Source: Xanthomonas hortorum
GTDB lineage: Bacteria > Pseudomonadota > Gammaproteobacteria > Xanthomonadales > Xanthomonadaceae
Length of the DNA stretch: 14,887 nucleotides
Direction: 5' to 3' (one strand)
Assembly: GCF_002940005.1 (NCBI RefSeq)
Contig: NZ_MDEF01000111.1
Part shown: positions 14,101 through 14,887 of the stretch, piece by piece
How positions within the stretch are numbered: the stretch's first letter is position 1
Layout of the letters: each line of letters starts with the position of its first letter
Notes under the pieces: model-generated
The model's input: only the letters and a program-made list of their open reading frames with translations
Database searches by the model: none
Told to the model about the DNA's origin: nothing
Translations under genes and position numbers: made by a program

Positions 14101-14796
14101 TTAGCGCGGTTCGGCCACGATCAACCAGTTGTTGAACGGCGTATTGCCATACAACGGCGCAAACGTCGCGCGCAGACCTGCGGCATCCAACTGCGCCTGC
14201 AGGCTATCGCGGGTGGGGTAGCTGCGCGGCATGCGCTGCATCCAGCCGCTCAGATGCGCTAGCACGTCGGTGACGCGGCTGGTGCGGCCACGGCTGCTGG
14301 CATCGCCCAAGGCACTGCGGATAACGAGTTTTGCACCGGGTGTGAGCATCTGCGCCACGCTGCGTAGCAGGCTGGCCTGCATGTCGTCCTGCAGATACTG
14401 CAGCACATCCAGGATGGTCACGCTGCCGCGGTGTTGCGGCCATGCCACGCTCAGATCGACCACGGCGAACTGCGTATTGCCCAGTGCCGAGCGCTGCGCG
14501 ATGTGTTGCGCGCGGCGGATCTTGGACGCATCCACATCCACCCCGTGATACGCCAGTGCCTGGCCATCGGCACGCAATGCATGTGCGAGCAGGCCCAGCC
14601 CGCAGCCCAGATCCAGTACCGGAGCGTTGGTGCTGCGCAGTTCGGCCAGCACGCCCGGATACAGCGGATCGGTGCGCAGCTTGGCTTGCGTGTAGTAGTA
14701 ATCGTAGCGATTGCCCAGCGGATGCGGCGGCAGAAACGCGCGTGCGATTGCCAGCGCCTGCGCGCGGCTCATGGGTTGGGTGGCGGTGGTCTGCAA
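14101..14796 (-). CDS. Class I SAM-dependent methyltransferase
   Basis: A 231-residue cytoplasmic protein with a Rossmann-like methyltransferase fold. Motif I is VLDLGCGLGL (60-69), the acidic end of strand 2 is GVDVDASKI (85-93), AVVDLS (111-116) is the post-II region, and VTILDVLQYL (126-135) is motif IV-like. An N-terminal cap of about 55 residues, with LGNRYDYYYTQAKLRTDPLY, precedes the fold. Such caps occur in small-molecule methyltransferases, including some found in fatty-acid or aryl-polyene gene sets, but the substrate here is unknown. The start is probably TTG at 14796, because AAGGA lies six bases upstream; the in-frame ATG at 14772 has no ribosome site. The upstream neighbour is outside the window. 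It converges on the siderophore receptor across the repeat array. Confidence 0.87.
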   Translation of the reverse strand: MQTTATQPMSRAQALAIARAFLPPHPLGNRYDYYYTQAKLRTDPLYPGVLAELRSTNAPVLDLGCGLGLLAHALRADGQALAYHGVDVDASKIRRAQHIAQRSALGNTQFAVVDLSVAWPQHRGSVTILDVLQYLQDDMQASLLRSVAQMLTPGAKLVIRSALGDASSRGRTSRVTDVLAHLSGWMQRMPRSYPTRDSLQAQLDAAGLRATFAPLYGNTPFNNWLIVAEPR

Positions 14797-14887
14797 TGTC
14801 GTTCCTTGGCAGTGAGCGTGTTGCGCGGCTAGCTTAGGTGTTTGATCCCAGGCTTTGATGGTGCACTATTTTCCCTCGATTGGAAGG
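14797..14887. other. Leader upstream of the methyltransferase gene, window edge
   Basis: Contains the AAGGAA ribosome site of the minus-strand methyltransferase (about 14803-14808). I see no clear promoter and no gene in the remaining bases. Confidence 0.4.

Overview
The window looks like chromosomal DNA of a plant-associated Xanthomonas or a close relative. It is GC-rich with dense genes and a strong G/C third-position bias. It carries secreted plant cell-wall enzymes (GH12 endoglucanases and a PL4 rhamnogalacturonan lyase), a TonB-dependent siderophore receptor, and intergenic palindromes with the core GCGGCATCCATGCCGC. The genus call rests on gene content and style, not on a database match.

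Layout. Positions 1-1633 hold a probable insertion-sequence end (1-53) that cuts off the 5' part of a GH12 glucanase gene (remnant 54-596). An intact GH12 paralogue follows (836-1633). Convergent to it is a PL4 rhamnogalacturonan lyase (1834-3441, minus). The minus strand continues with a GRAM-domain protein (3652-4005), a DUF2809 membrane protein (4117-4530) and a two-gene amidohydrolase operon. That operon has a catalytic-looking exported enzyme (5962-7359) followed, with an ATGA overlap, by an exported homologue that has lost the family's metal ligands (4685-5965). A DUF924 protein (7500-8060, plus) is divergent from this operon. Next is a glutaredoxin/IscA-like/rhodanese fusion (8510-9436, minus), divergent from a membrane-anchored polysaccharide deacetylase (9497-10273, plus). 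Then come a siderophore-type TonB-dependent receptor (10678-12873, plus) and, at the right edge, a class I methyltransferase (14101-14796, minus).

Non-coding structure. The two largest convergent intergenic gaps (8061-8509 and 12874-14100) are filled with one family of mosaic palindromic repeats. Each complete copy is about 105-110 bp: an outer imperfect stem around an inner near-perfect hairpin. Copies come in inverted pairs, called P (plus) and Q (minus) here, separated by a conserved spacer. The pair occurs once after the DUF924 gene and twice in tandem (period about 480 bp) after the receptor gene. A recombinant half-element sits directly behind the receptor stop codon. The arrangement resembles BIME/REP-type elements at gene ends.

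How the genes fit together. The GH12 genes and the PL4 lyase would act outside the cell on beta-glucan/xyloglucan and on pectin side regions. The receptor would import ferric siderophores. The amidohydrolase pair would act in the periplasm on an unknown substrate. The remaining genes look like housekeeping or envelope functions and need not be connected. The most interesting items are the mosaic repeat array, with a compensatory base change and a recombination scar, the enzyme/pseudoenzyme amidohydrolase operon, and the cysteine-free IscA-like domain inside the glutaredoxin fusion. I do not see a defence system, CRISPR array, tRNA or rRNA.
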